Under the pieces are notes generated by a model. The model worked only from the letters and a program-made list of their open reading frames with translations, did no database searches and was not told the DNA's origin. Positions 44,344-58,090 of a stretch of 64,000 nucleotides of DNA are shown in pieces. The position numbers were made by a program, and so were the translations under genes. The DNA comes from Leuctra nigra (lineage: Eukaryota; Arthropoda; Insecta; Plecoptera; Leuctridae). Where the stretch lies: NCBI GenBank assembly GCA_934045905.1, contig OW203768.1:15714316-15778315 (forward strand). The letters are read 5' to 3'. How positions within the stretch are numbered: position 1 is the first letter of the stretch; every line of letters begins with the position of its first letter.

Positions 44344-47300
44344 ATGTATTATTTATCTTTTGGAAGACTTCAACACAACTATTATATTTTTTTTACACAC
44401 TCAACAAATCATAAAACGATTTCTCAATTTCTTATTAGTAGGCAATTGAAATATTTGGGAAGAATATGTAAGAAGCTTGAATCCCCCGGTAATCTAATGT
44501 ACCTACCTCTGACAGTAAATTTAACACTACATTATCGTTTTAGGGGTAAATGATGAGCTGGATGCCCCTGAATGTGCACTAAAGAATGAAGAGAGCATGT
44601 TTTGCAGTTACGAACATAAGTCAAGATGAAGGAAGTCCTACTGTAAACATTTGCTATGATAAAATCGAGATTTTTACATAAACGAAGCACTCCCAAAAGA
44701 GACCAGATAAGGTTTAGTTTGCACACCATCATCAATCAAAGAACTGGGTGTATTCGAATTTAAATATTTCAAAATAAACATTGAATAATGTCGATTCAAA
44801 GGCTTCTGGAGGTTCCGTATGCTTTTATCCACTGAAAAATCTTGGTAATCATGCCTCATCATACAAAACGTACGGGAATTAATTACCTACTTCACTAGAA
44901 CTTGATCAAAATATTCTTTTAATAGGTAAAAAATAATGCAGAGAGAAGCAGGGATATAAAAAAAAGTCCAGCACCTTACATTTCTCGCATGTCGATCGGA
45001 AAAAAAGATCCTAGATCCAAAATGTTCCCTGATTATTGATATCAATCTTCTCGAGTAACATATCGCATTAATTGCATCTTTATAACCGATGAAACAATAG
45101 CCTAATTGGCTAACGGAACAATCATCATGCCACACGGCAGCTCATAAAAGAACCTCACAACAATCGGAGAAGCGGAAGCCAAGAAACATGAGACATTACC
45201 GGGAAGTCCTGTACATGTTTTTAATTCGTTAGACAAAATGGCAGGTGCAACAGCGGATTGTAACGGGGGGGATGGAGCCTTCCTCACAATATTGTGTCAT
45301 TGCACCTGTGTCATAATGTAAGAAAGAATATTACGTGACAGAAAATGTTATGTTCAATTTAAAAATGTTGTCACAATTAATCTTGACAAAAACAATAATG
45401 CATGAAGTACCTAATATATGCAACAGGTAACACTAACACGTAGTACCCTATTCCTACCGCCAGCAAATGCACTGTGTGTATTTCAAAATAATAAATAAAT
45501 AAGTATATATCAACGATATTTTTACAAAACACCGACAGAATCTGAACTCTGACGGAAAGTTTTTGAAGGTTTCTATGACTATACTTATGTTACCTAATGT
45601 AACATTAGGAGTAATGTACTATTTAAAAATGTAAAATTGTACAAATATATGGCCAAAGAGGAAGCATTTTCCTAAGACAGCCATTAAAGTACAATTAATT
45701 GAATTTAATTGGAAGTTTCCGAAGTTACAATCAAAAAGTGGGTAGTTCAGGGCAGACAGCTACAAAACATGCGTAAAAAGGTTTATAAAGTTTTTTTTCT
45801 CGGAGGAAGAGATTATTAAAAATTATTACTTTTTTATTTGAAAAAGTCTGGCGACTAATTGTGTGAAGAAATAAGGAACACGGTTCAAGAAAGCGTATTA
45901 ATTAAGTGAATAAATCTGCCGATCACAATGCGAGAAACAGTGTCAATAAAAGAATAAAACTCAGGAAACACTCTTTGTAAGCTGCAGATGAATTCTGGGA
46001 AACATAAATAATAATTGCTGTGTCGCAGGAAATATAGAGAGATGTACTACGAGCACGCGATGATGGCGGGAAGAACGATCAGCGTGGCAGGTGCGGGGAG
46101 AAGAGATCAGAGTCACATGCGCGGGAAGTAGAGCTGGCGGGAAGAACGATCAGGGTACGACCACGTGGGAACGAAAGAATACGGGAGATTGCAGGGAAAG
46201 AGAGGTCAGGGTCCTGGAAGATATTTACTGAATTGATATTGGTCACAGAAATCTCCCGTAAAACTACGAGCGGTGTAGATCAGGATAATTTAGCGGATAA
46301 ATTATCCACTCAAACTGCTCAAATAATCTGATTTTTTTGAAGTATTAGTTCTGAAATTCTTGTAAATTTTCATGCCAAAATAATATGTTGAGCAATGCTG
46401 CATTTGAACGAATGTGTTTAAAAGTAATGTAGACCTACTTTTAGTACCTATCCAATAATGGAGTAATTTTGATTGGCGGCTCTACCCGTAGATTGTAAAA
46501 TATCGATATGACTTTTCAATTATTTTTTATCTACCTACTACTTCCATAAGTGATCGAAGTTACTTATGACACAATCAACTATTTGTGGTCAAACTTTTCC
46601 TTATTGAATATTCAGTCAGAGATAATCGTAATTGAAACCCCCCAAACACATAGTTGTGAAGTTTTTACTTAAACTTTTAGTTTTTATTATCTACACAAAC
46701 TTGCCAGTAACAAGGAAAAGAAATACCCTCTGTGTATTGCCATACATTTTACTCGCATTTTACATGATAAGACTTATTCTGAGGGGGGGGGGGGGGGGGG
46801 ACATGGTGAAATTATGTAAAAAAAAATAAACACTAAAAGAAAAACGTGGCCAGCTACAAATTTGTACGTGCTATCAACTCAGAACGACAAAAATTGAAGA
46901 ACCTCAAATCGGTAATATTTTTACCTAATTAACAATTCCAGATGTCGCTAGCTATACTTCAGTTTGTGGCAATATATGAATTTAGTTAGAATTAATAGTT
47001 CAAAAAAACTATGAAAATCTGTGGTAAGCTCACGCACGTGCGTTCTATCACATCTCAGCTAAGCACGTGCACAAGAAAGTATAGGTACTACCCACTCAGA
47101 ACCAGAAAATAAATAAAAACTCCTCTCTTGTACACCTGTTGGCTCAATGACATCGTAATTGATTGTCTCTGGCAATATGCACGGCAACATTCCTCAGGTG
47201 GTCGTCAGGCGAGTTGTTTACTCGCACAGAGGTCAACTTACTACCCCAGCTGTGCTGGAATAACCGATATCAAAACTACAAGCCGACGATCAAAATACAG

Positions 47301-48669
47301 TTTTGATATGACTGGACGTAACTAATTTTGAATGCATAAAGGAGATCTTTGCCCCCCAATTCCTGGCCAACAAAAGGCCTTCTGAAGACCGCACTAAAAG
47401 CAGGTTTTCGTGGTTTATCGACCCCTGGCGACTGAAAATATATTTTCGAAAACACCTTTTGTCTCAGAAGAAAGCAAGTCAGTATATAATTCAGAAAGCA
47501 GATTGGTTATTATTCTTCCTAAAGTAAGAAAAATCCCCGGACAAACTGGTTATTCCTGCACCCTTGCATGTCTGAAGAACTAGGCTTGCCAGTTCGTTCC
47601 TGAACTGATGCAGCAGCAAACAAAAGCGAACTAAGCGATCTACCTTCAGTGGTATTTTCACATGAAATCGCCGACCATTCGAGTTCTCAAATAACCCTGA
47701 TTCCAAGAAATACGCTCGCATTCCTCCCTTGTTCTCACCTTAGCCGAAAGATTCAGAAAAAATAGGAGTACAAAGCGAAATCTAGATTTGGCACAACATA
47801 CTTCACCCTGATTCTTGGAAAAGACGATCCCCCTCTCCACTCCCCCCAAAAAGGAAAACCAACCCAATTTATTCAAGAAATATACCGTTATAGTCCAAAT
47901 ACAAGCGACTTAGTTAGGTGAAGGACATCTGTCTCGTTTCAAGACAGATACTAACGATTTCTACACCGAAATGCACCTGGGTGTGCATATGTGCAGATGC
48001 ACAAATTCCCCCTACCATTCCCCCACTACTAAATGCAGGTACTTCCGGTTTAATCAGACCATGTGCTGGCTGGATATGCAGTCTGTGTTAGAGAAGCGAG
48101 CAAGAAGGTAGTACACGTCTACCTAACATGCTATGAAGCAATTCGTTTTTCCGAAAAAATAATTTTATCGTGAAAAGATAACACGCCAAGAGTTCTGTTG
48201 AGCTAATGTTTTTTTTCGTCCTGTTTTTTTACTCTCTAGTCTGCTTGACTTCCCAAGACTTGCAGCTTTTCGTGTGGCACGAGGCAAAGAGTCGAGCATC
48301 TGTCTTTTGAGACTTCCTGCTTCCGTTAGCCCCCCCCCCCTCACCGAAAAAGCAAACGAGCACATTCCCCCCTAAGACCTCAATACCTCTCAACCCTATT
48401 TCTAATCGCACACATGCAGATGCCGTCTGGCCCCTTTTTTACGTAAAGACACAATTGGCATTAACCGAAAGCGTAATTTAGGGCCAATTGTTTTCAAGAT
48501 ATCGTACAACAGCGAAGTTGGAATATTGGAACGATTCCTAGGATTTAAATTCACGACCACGAGGTCTGAATTCAAACTTAAAAACGTTCCAAACTTTCAA
48601 CCTTCAAAAATAAACCTATGATCGAACTTAATTGCGAAGTATCATAAATAATAAATTGATTAAACTTAC
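44344..48669. other. long AT-rich non-coding stretch
   Basis: No gene recognised. Notable items: a G18 tract at 46783-46800, and near 46067-46160 three loose copies of GGCGGGAAGAACGATCAG. Could be intron of an unseen gene. Confidence 0.4.
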
Positions 48670-48785
48670 CAATTCTGTGATTTACATGTTTCAATTTGAT
48701 ACAGCGCCAAGTCCTCTTTCCACAACAGCAGCATGCGAAAACTACAGTAATCCATCTTTGCACTGTACACAAAATGCACTTTCAT
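48670..48785 (-). CDS. candidate first coding exon, minus strand
   Basis: ATG at 48785-48783 opens 38 codons (starting MKVHFVYSAKMDYC) plus two bases, ending at a strong donor, G|GTAAGTTTAATC (GT at 48669-48668). Unspliced, the frame stops at once in the intron. A TCAGT initiator lies 132 bases upstream. The peptide shows no recognised domain. Another frame through the same exon is cysteine-rich (FACCCCGK) but has no ATG. It could equally be a non-coding first exon. Confidence 0.25.
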
Positions 48786-48910
48786 GAGCACTCAAAACAA
48801 CTGTGAAACAACTAGAGTACATTTAAAAGCAGTAGACTTTAAAACACTTTGGTGCATGTAATGTGATAAGAGCAACGAACGAAAGCATGCACACACAACG
48901 ACGAACAATT

Positions 48911-48919
48911 CCCGACTGA
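48911..48919 (-). promoter_or_regulatory. candidate initiator (TCAGTCGGG)
   Basis: Matches the arthropod initiator TCAGTY; the transcribed A would be 48917. Followed by TCGTCGTTGTGTGTG-type sequence. No TATA box in the expected place. Confidence 0.3.
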
Positions 48920-49771
48920 AGAAATATGTAGACGGTCGACGAAAAGAACTAACTTGCTCGGCAGTCGTCTACCTCCTGAGCTCTAGCATTCATTCAGTAC
49001 TACTCCGAGTTGAGGCTAGAGGGCTGTGGTGGGGCTATGGCCACGCCTTTGATCATACACTGCATTCCACAAGAGCTCCACAGAACTAAAACGTGATTGT
49101 AAAAGACATGACGGTAAAATAAACGGTGTGTAGAAGGATTCTTGGTAGTTGGAGTTCGTCATGGTAATCAAGGTAGAAAGAAAAGAGACGAAGGGGCATT
49201 TGAAATGTGGTTGCTTTTAGTTCAAGCTTTGCTAATTTGTTGAGTTGGTAGTAATTATCATTATGTTTGTGGAACTGGTATTGGAAATTTTTTAAAACTA
49301 TATTAAATTTTATACATGAAAAGAACCAGAAAACCAGAATCAGAAAACAAGTTAGCAGGATTGCAGCAAAGAAAATTTTAATTTTATATTTAAATTGAAA
49401 TAAACTTTGGGTGTAATGTACTGGACGTTAAACAAATTTTGCAAGTTGAAAAATGTGTAAGAATGTATCAAATTTGAAAATACATTTAGCATAGCTGTCT
49501 CAATAATTAGTACAATTGAAATTACCAAGTCATTATTGTTTGTATTGAGTCATTTGCCTTTTACAGTTATTATTATTCGATCAAGTGGAAAATTCCTCAT
49601 TACTCATTGGAATATTTTCGTCATGATTGGAATTTTGATATTTTGGTAACTCGATTCTGTTTAATTGATAAGATAGAATATCAGAAAATTTGATAAACAG
49701 CAGATACCGAACTTGGTGCCGTCCGACCACCTATAATTTCATCAACGAACGCAAATAATGTGATTGATTGA
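48920..49771. other. AT-rich non-coding stretch
   Basis: Nothing gene-like seen upstream of the candidate initiator. Confidence 0.4.
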
Positions 49772-50212
49772 GATTATTGTGGTTTAACGGCGCGTCAACG
49801 ACGAGGTTATATTGCGCACATTAATTTTAGCATTTTTGCATTTAACTTTGTTGATATAAGTGGTGGACATGGGGAGGGGTCGACCTAACGGGCCCGATCC
49901 GGGGGAGTCCAACACTGGTGGGGAGGCCAGGCCGGAATGGGGACGGACCGGGAGGTGTGAGGATTCGGGCCGGCGGAACCCGATTTCAGGGGGATCACCA
50001 TCTCGAGGGGGAAGGCCGGCCCGATGGGGACCGCAAATTCAAGGGAGGACATGGTTAAGCCAACCCTGGCTGCTCTTTGTCGGGACCTCACCACTGATCT
50101 GTCTGGCATGGGTAACCCTTACACATGAGCATATGCTCGCCGGCGTAGCTGCAATGGATCATTGGCCAACGCAAACCCCACCACCGCGCTAAGGTGGCAG
50201 CCATCGGTGGGG
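49772..50212 (+). repeat. dispersed GC-rich repeat, copy 2
   Basis: Same start (GGTTTAACGGCGCGTCAACG), interior (GGCCCGATCCGGGGGAGTCC) and end (CCACCACCGCGCTAAGGTGG) as copy 1 at 18216. It has a longer 3' middle segment (about 50090-50175) that copy 1 lacks. Confidence 0.8.
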
Positions 50213-50316
50213 CAAATAATGTGCCTTCATGGCTCAAGGTATAGTGAACTGAGTATTGTTACCTACAAAAGTACAAATGAACTTTTATAAACGTAACAGA
50301 AGTTTGTGCACCTCAG

Positions 50317-51140
50317 GGCCCTCATTCACGTACATTGTCCTTATCCTTGCCTACCCCGGGGTAGCCTACCACTTGCTTACCACCTCGGGGTAGCGAATGA
50401 CACATTCGTATTCACGAAGCAGTGGTATCTTCACGGTATCTTGGTGGTAGGTCACTGCCTACTTGAAATTTGTATAGTGTAAATAGAACGAAGTTTTAGG
50501 TAGGCCGTGGATTATTCCACCAATCAGATTCGAATATTATTTTCCGCGCGCGTGCATTTGTCTTTATTAAAAATAGTGACAGTTCAATTCCAAACGATAA
50601 ACTACACAAATACTAAACAAAATGTGTTAGTGCAATAAAATCTGGTGCAACAATAGTTTTGTATGGTGAATTCAGTGCTAACTTAACTCTGCAACATAAA
50701 AATATGTAGTTTATTACTTATATCTAGTGTTTAAGAAAATGTTTTGGAGGTTATATGGTCCATGGATTGACTAACTAGAACCAATAATACTATCCGATAT
50801 GTTGTGGAATGATTAAATAAACAGGAACTAACATAGTAAACGTAAGTAAAAGACAAATTATACACAATAAACACACAGCACAGCCGATAAGATGACGACG
50901 CGAAGGAATTACTTCAAAAAGTTGTTTTCGCAGTCATGTCAAGTTAAAAATGGCCGCCAATAAGTTACCACCAACTTCAAACTTGGTTACCACGGCTTAC
51001 CCCTGCCTCGAGGTAGGGGTAGATTCTACCCCGGGGTAAGACATGATAACTTCTTCGTGAATACCGATACCACTGCCACCCGGTCTACCACGCCTTACCA
51101 CTCGCTATCATGGCTTACCCCATGTACGTGAATGAGGGCC
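50317..51140. mobile_element. 824-bp TIR element, CAG duplication
   Basis: Ends GGCCCTCATTCACGTACA and TGTACGTGAATGAGGGCC are perfect inverses; CAG flanks both (50314-50316, 51141-51143). Subterminal CTACC/GGTAG words are abundant (TACCACCTCGGGGTAG-like). No transposase. Three-base CAG duplications suggest a PIF/Harbinger-type origin. Confidence 0.85.
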
Positions 51141-51143
51141 CAG

Positions 51144-54041
51144 AGGTATAGAAGGGGATGTTCATTTTCTCGATTTTGCTTTGCACACTTTTGGAAATTG
51201 GTAATCAAGCTCCATAAATTGCAATTTGACTTACCTAAGTCAACAAATACCTCGACAAATACAGTCATATCGAAGTATTATCATCATACAAAATGACTTA
51301 TGCGATCATTATAAATGATTGGATGATCCCAGAAATACATGTGTATGAGCTCACTCAAGAATCATTGATAAGGACATCTGGCCTTCTACCTCTGGGGACA
51401 GAGTAATTTTTTTAAACATATTTAAGTTATCACAAGAGTACTCAAACAGGGGCCATATTCTAGAACATTTAAATTCCAACGTCCAACTCAAACAGAAGCC
51501 CTATTCTAGAACATTTAAATTTCCACGTAACCGGTTTCCATCAGTATGGAATTGGGAAAACATTTTAGAATCAAGTTATTTTCCAAATTGTCTCTGATTT
51601 ACGTAAACGTCTAGCCATGACTGGACCCCAATTCGGATGCAATCTGTAGCATCTTGTTCGACATTGATCCTGTGACGCATGCTAGGAGATGCTGTAAACA
51701 AGGCCGTCTAGATCACAATGTAATGACTCCCTCTGTCATTGCATCATCTGTTATTATTACTGCATTGCCTAGAGGCCGACTTACACTCAGATGCAACTGT
51801 GGATGCTGTCATAGGTTTCATGGAACTAATCACGGAGGTGGATAGTTGACTTTTTTTTTAGAAGAGGTGAGGTAATTGATATAGTATTTTGCATTTTTAA
51901 TAGGATACAGTCATTGCATAGCAATGATATAGGTCATTTTAAGATGAGTTGATAATTATTCTGCTATGCGTGATGGTTTAGAAATGTCCATTGGATCGAA
52001 GCTATTTAACCTTATAATTTATTACATGTGTGGGCATCAATCTATGCCTACTTATTAGTAAAATAAATCTAAACTCAAATTATTTCACACATTTTCATCA
52101 GACAATTATATTTTTATTGATGCAATTACAAAAAATACGTGAACGTTTGAACTAAATTCGGAGATGTGCACAATTAATTTCGCGCTATTTTCTTGTACTT
52201 TAACGTTGCTGTTAATTTTATATGATTTTTCTCAGAATTTCTAATATAATTTGATGAAATATTAATAAAATCATTAACTAATTATTTTAAAATGTGGCAG
52301 CATTCGAAATTATCTAAAACACCAGTGAAAACAATTTCAAATATTTTTTTTACAAATTTAAAAAACCTTGTCTTACGGAAAAAATGAAAACGTAACACTG
52401 CTCCAAAACAGTACATAATAATATCTCATTTCAATGTTTTTAATGAAAGTAAACTTCCTCTGATCTTGGTGGAAACAACATAGCCTAGTAAAATACCTTT
52501 TGATTACAACAATTCTCTGTAGCTATTTGGCATTGACGCAAGAGGAATATTCTCGGTTTTCCTCATTACATCAAGTACCATCCTTAGGAAGGTCTAAAGC
52601 AGAAACCACAACCATTTCCTCCTACGTCGCTTCCCAACTGTTTCCCAATCATCGTAAATCATGTACCAAGCAGTGCGTCGTTAATATTTTAAACGCTGCT
52701 AGCTGCCAACAACGCATCGGTCGCTTTCGCAACAAAACAAAGACATTTCGTACTACGTTTGAGACATTTCGTAATTGTCTACGTTTGAGTTTTGGCCGCA
52801 GGGTTTTAGCACCTAAACCGATTATTGACTAAATATTATGTACTTGAATATCACGAAGGGGGTTATACATTCCACGCAAAAGGCTTGGTTTCTTGGGATA
52901 AAAAGTTCATCTTATGGCAAAACTAAATATGCTCAATCTGGTTTTAGTGATTTTTTTTTCTCTCCAATAAATGGAGCCTTTTGAGTGGATTTTATTCCCC
53001 TTTCCCCGTAGTACAAGGTCAATGTCAATTTACTCGGTAGAAAATACTGATCACAATTGAAACCCATAAGTTATCACCAAACTCGTTACTTTGTTTCAAA
53101 ATTCGCCCAAATGTTGATCAATTTGTAAACCATTTCAAAACAGCGTAAACTATGAATGATAATTTTCAAGATAATTTTTGAGACAACACAATTATAGCAT
53201 CTATAAAGCCAAAATTTTAAGTAAAATACTGAAATATGATTGACATTATCTTAAAATTGTAAAAAACAAGTAGGTTATTGTAATTTTATAAAAAAAATGT
53301 GCAACAAACCCAAAATCAGAATCCATAAAAAAATGGAAAAAAAATCCATAGGTAGTATTAATATTGTATATTGAAAACATTTGTATAAGTTAAAACAAAA
53401 TTACAAAATGAATGTTTAGTATATCAAAAAGTCTAATGAACTCTCTCCTGCTGTAAGTGTAACCCCATCACTACGGACACCGCATACCTACTGCCGGCCG
53501 ACAGGCGACAAGCTGCATCTCGGCTCCAATGCAAACAACTAAACACTGTACACGGTGAGATGCTCGTACGTGCAAGTATGTGCTGCGTTGCCTGTCTCTC
53601 AGATATCCATCTCATAGCTGATGCACCTTGTTCACTGCTCTTGCTTCTGAGATCTCACAAGCAGAGTTGAGGTTATGTTCGGACGTTAGCTGGGATCATC
53701 AAATTCCATGATATGACGTAGGTACTCATTTTACGATTATTTTATTAACCCTTTGAATGCATGATTATTTGCTAAAGCCAACCCCTCAATGCTAAGTTAA
53801 TTAAACACAATTCAGTTTAAGAGTATAAAATTAATATATCTTTTAAAATTAGCAGAAATACATAACCTCCTATACACCTATTATACGCAAGTGTAAATGT
53901 GGTCTACTTACCTATTGAACTACCTTCCTTACCTACCTAAACATATCTATACTGTTTCAGAAAATGCTCTTAATCTTTAGCCTAACCTAACTCTTACCAT
54001 AAATACCTTAGAAATCAACAAATTTACCTATATCCAACCTC
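51144..54041. other. AT-rich non-coding stretch
   Basis: A direct repeat of CCTATTCTAGAACATTTAAA-like sequence occurs twice at about 51450-51525. At 52968-53010 the plus strand has CCAATAAATGGAGCCTTTTG, a diverged copy of the snoRNA-upstream motif. No gene recognised. Confidence 0.4.
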
Positions 54042-54044
54042 TAA

Positions 54045-54199
54045 GGCCCGGTATTACCAAAGTTAAATTTGCTGGATTAACTAACTTTTGCATTAAATTC
54101 AACTGTTTCAATCATTTTGAGGTATCTGATTTGCTGTGCCGCCAATTTAGTCCATTATTTAGTTAATCCGGCTCAGATTAACTTTGGTAATACCGGTCC
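54045..54199. mobile_element. Tourist-like MITE, copy 1
   Basis: Ends GGCCCGGTATTACCAAAGTT and AACTTTGGTAATACCGGTCC; flanked by TAA on both sides (54042-54044, 54200-54202), the PIF/Harbinger target size and sequence. Confidence 0.88.
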
Positions 54200-54235
54200 T
54201 AACTAAATCAGCCATAACTTTAAAAAAATGTATTA

Positions 54236-54391
54236 GGACCGGTATTACCAAAGTTAATCTGAGCCGGATTAACTAAATATTGGACTAAATTGGTGGCACA
54301 GCCAATCAGATACCTTAAAATGATTGAAACAGTTGAATTTAATCCAAAAGTTAGTTAATCCAGCATAATTTAACTTTGGTAATACTGGGCC
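54236..54391. mobile_element. Tourist-like MITE, copy 2, inverted
   Basis: The inverse of copy 1, about 90% alike, flanked by TTA on both sides (54233-54235, 54392-54394). The 36-bp spacer separates the pair, which together form a 350-bp fold-back. Confidence 0.88.
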
Positions 54392-54399
54392 TTAGGAAT

Positions 54400-56727
54400 C
54401 TAACTTCTTGACTAAGCCAAAACCTATAACTCGAGCTATAACCAAGGTATAATTTAATCATGAAATATTCACATAAGATTAATGCGACTTCAAGCTATAT
54501 GAGGATTATACAATAAGACATATTTTGAATGCTGATGGATGTTACATACAATTGTTAGTAGAATGTAAAGGTATGTATAATCAAATGTATTACAACCTCC
54601 ATTTCATATCATGTAAAAATTCATAACCAACAATTTATAGACTAATATGTAATATCATAAAATATAGGTAATATTAAATTCATAATAATTTCCTACTAAT
54701 ATTTAATACATGCATAAAATCAATAATATTTCCCGGAATCATAATAAAGAATTTACAACCTTATGAATAAATGCATTTCAATAAAAACCAATTTCCATAA
54801 CATTTACCAACACGACAACGAACGTTCCACTTCTCAGAAAGAAAGCGCAGACTTGAAAAGCTAATTTTAAAAATAATCCCATTGAATTGTATTCTTGTTA
54901 CTGTTGGATGTTGGGTTATTGTTGCTATTTGTATTTGTCCGATGTTAAGTGTCCGCTTTGGTTCTCTAGCACGATCTAGACGAGCAAGAATATGGTGTCG
55001 GCGATGTGGTGTGATGTTTGAAATATTCATGGCAAGTAGGAAGTAGGAATTCTTTTTATAGACATCGAGATGCCTCACAAGCCATTGGACCCCCCTGGGT
55101 GTGAGATTTAAAAATATGTTCCAACTGAAAAAAATGCACGGGGGTATTTTTCTATTTTTTTTGTGCGTGTGTCAAAAAGGCTGGGGTTTAAAAAAGTGTT
55201 TTACGGTGTTGGGGTGTGATTTATTCTGATGGTTAAAGAAAGTCGAAGCCTTTCTTATAATCCTTTTAAAAAATAGGCGGTGTAGCTAAGGTATGTCAAC
55301 GACACGAATGTGATATTTGTTTTATATATTTTTTGTTGATAATGAAGTTAATTAAGAAGTTAATTATAGATACAACACTAAAAATTAACTAAGCTCTGCT
55401 TTTTACAAAATTTCACATACAGTTCGACGATCCTGATATCAATTTTTGTTTTTGAACAATAGGTAATTAACATAACTAGATACCTGGAGGGCTAATCTTG
55501 AAATAGCTTTATCAACTCATAGCTCCAAGTTATGATATCATAAGGAGGTTTGACTTATCTCACACCATGTTAATATTATGACTTTTCATTCAATATATTG
55601 TAATTAAAATTTAAAATAGGATTTGGATGTGTTAGTATTGGGCATGCAGGGTACACACGCCTCAAGTGGCAATACATTAAACTAGATGTTACACAGTAGT
55701 TACTTGACTAGAATGTTCATTTTGCATGTTAAAAAAATTAAGTCTCTCATTTAATAAAATTAATAAAATAGAAAAAATTATAAAATATAAAAGATAAAGA
55801 TATAAAAAGATAAAAGGATATAAAGATAGTACAAAAATTAACTACCTAGAATCCCATTCACAACCCTTCCAATTCCACCTTCCAATTAAAACACATATTC
55901 ATGTGTTGGTAATACAAGTATGTAATCGTTACGCCCAGTGCATCATACATTCATTATTTTCCCTTTTGTAGCTAAATTATTACTTCCACAAACAATGTAA
56001 AGTGTTAAATATGTGAAGGTCTCGCAATTATGTACAAAAACATCAGTAATAAAGCAAATTTGCGAATTTAGTTTCCAAGATGGCTGACAAAACGCACTGT
56101 GTAACCTGCTAAAGAGAGTGAAAGTCACTATCTCTTCTCTCTTACGCACAATAATACTGTTTTATCGCGTTTTACTCATTTCCTGACTTTTCAGTGATTA
56201 TTTATATTGAAAATTATTATTATTGTCTAAGATAAGGAGGGAATGAGGGGGGGGGGGGGCAAAACAAATGACAATTGCTTATCAGGTAGTATATGTAAAT
56301 TAATTTTGGTATTCGTGATACAATAGGTGTGAAAATAGTAATTTAAATTAGGCAAAATATAGTAATCACATTTTGTACGGCTTTTTCGTTATTACGATAA
56401 TATAATAAGCTAATAATACAGGTAAGTCTGTCTGAATTTTATGACGTATTAACTTATTAGTTCAAATTTTTATACTGATGGGCAATAAAATCATAAAATT
56501 TAAAAGAAGATAAAAGGAGATAAAATTTATTCAGAACTACGAAATAGACTGGAGTCTTGTCAAAATCCAGAATTATCCTCACAAAACGTTTTCATAAATT
56601 CACATAAAAATAATTTTCACAAAATAATTTAACGACCCCAATGACATACAGTTAGTAATATGTCATTGGATGAGGAATATCAATACCTAGTATGGTGGAA
56701 TGAGCAATCAATTCAAAGAATAGTGGC
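54400..56727. other. AT-rich non-coding stretch
   Basis: No gene recognised; a G13 tract is at 56247-56259. Confidence 0.4.
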
Positions 56728-56730
56728 CAG

Positions 56731-56855
56731 GGGGCCTATTCTATAATGAAAACGAAATCATTCCGGCCTGTAATCATTTCAGATCAGTGTTATCCTTTTG
56801 GCCGTGAAACGATTCAGGGCCGGAATGATTTCGTTTTCGTTATAGAATAGGCCCC
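56731..56855. mobile_element. Harbinger-type MITE, 125 bp, CAG duplication
   Basis: TIR GGGGCCTATTCTATAATGAA / TTCGTTATAGAATAGGCCCC with core AACGAAATCATTCCGG; CAG at 56728-56730 and 56856-56858. Same family as 36133 by TIR. Confidence 0.85.
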
Positions 56856-57466
56856 CAGGGTACAATCAGTATAGTTTTAATATATTTACAGTCGAGAAAA
56901 TTATAAAAATTTCGTGTAACTTTTGTTAAAGTTACAAAAAAGTTATACTAGAAATTTAAAGTATCCTTCGAATATATCTCAAGGGTATAGTTGTATACCA
57001 AATTAAAGAATTATGCAGCATTTCCAATCCCAATCCCATTTGATGTTCAGACACATCGAAAAAAATGATACGTAAATACGTTTCATGTGTTCCTGATTTT
57101 AAAAATAAGTGTTTTATTTTGCCTGAAAATGCACTTTTCTCAATTTTGTTTCTGTATTCAGTATTTTTCTTACTATTTTAAGGTATTTTTGTCCTTTTTA
57201 AAAATATTGGGATATCAAATATTTGGTTTATGTTACAAATAAAATTGTTGTCTTCACAAAATTTCCATCCTCCACTTGAATGACCAACAACGATACTTGA
57301 CACATTGACACATTAAACCAATAAACCGAATATGTTGACGAATTACAAAGCCTAACATTTCATCAGTCCTTTAATGTGGTCCTTTTCTAATAGTTTAAAG
57401 GTACTATTGCCTGCGTTTTTGGACGTTTCATAAATCCTAAACATCTTTGCCAGTCATCATCGACTC

Positions 57467-58052
57467 CAGTGTTGAATCCAGACATTTTTCTCGGGAGGGG
57501 CACTTGAATAGTTGGGGGTAGCATTTTTTGGGGGTACTTTTTTATGTTGGGGTGGGGGGGAAGTTAATTTTTGAATATGCTTGTAGTTGTACAAAGCACA
57601 AAGCAATTATTATACGTAATATATTTTGAAAAGTAACAGTGAAAAACAGGGGGTTCGAGGGCATAGCCCCCGAGAAAAATTTTGATCAAGGTCATTCGTT
57701 TAGGTACAATTTTGAATCACAGTGTATAGCTATTTTGGGGAATTATAAATTGCAAAATATCCAAAAAATGGTCTAAGAGATTTAATAATAGGTAAATTTA
57801 TTGAACTTATTAGGATATGCATGTCTGGGGCGCATAGCCCCGGAAATTTTTTGGAATTTTAACTCAATTCTAACCGTTTTGGAAGGTTTTTGACATGATC
57901 CGTCAATTTTTCCGTGTTTTTTTCACATATTATTTTGAAGGTATTTTGAATAGGTATTTGTGCCGGGGGGGGGGGGGGGGGCACATGCATACCTCGGGGG
58001 GGGGGGGGGGGGGGGCACTGCCCCTCCCGAGTTATGCCTGGATTCAACACTG
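57467..58052. mobile_element. hAT-type non-autonomous element, 586 bp
   Basis: TIR CAGTGTTGAATCCAG / CTGGATTCAACACTG, extended by CTCGGGAGGGGCA / TGCCCCTCCCGAG. Perfect 8-bp duplication ATCGACTC at 57459-57466 and 58053-58060. Contains two poly(G) tracts (57965-57981, 57996-58015) and two GGGGC-ATAGCCCC words. No transposase. Confidence 0.93.
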
Positions 58053-58090
58053 ATCGACTCGACAATCTCCACTAAACCAATTTTACGGAA

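Noticed and set aside
57859..58065. Proline-rich minus-strand frame
   Set aside because: The prolines are the translation of two poly(C) tracts inside a hAT element.
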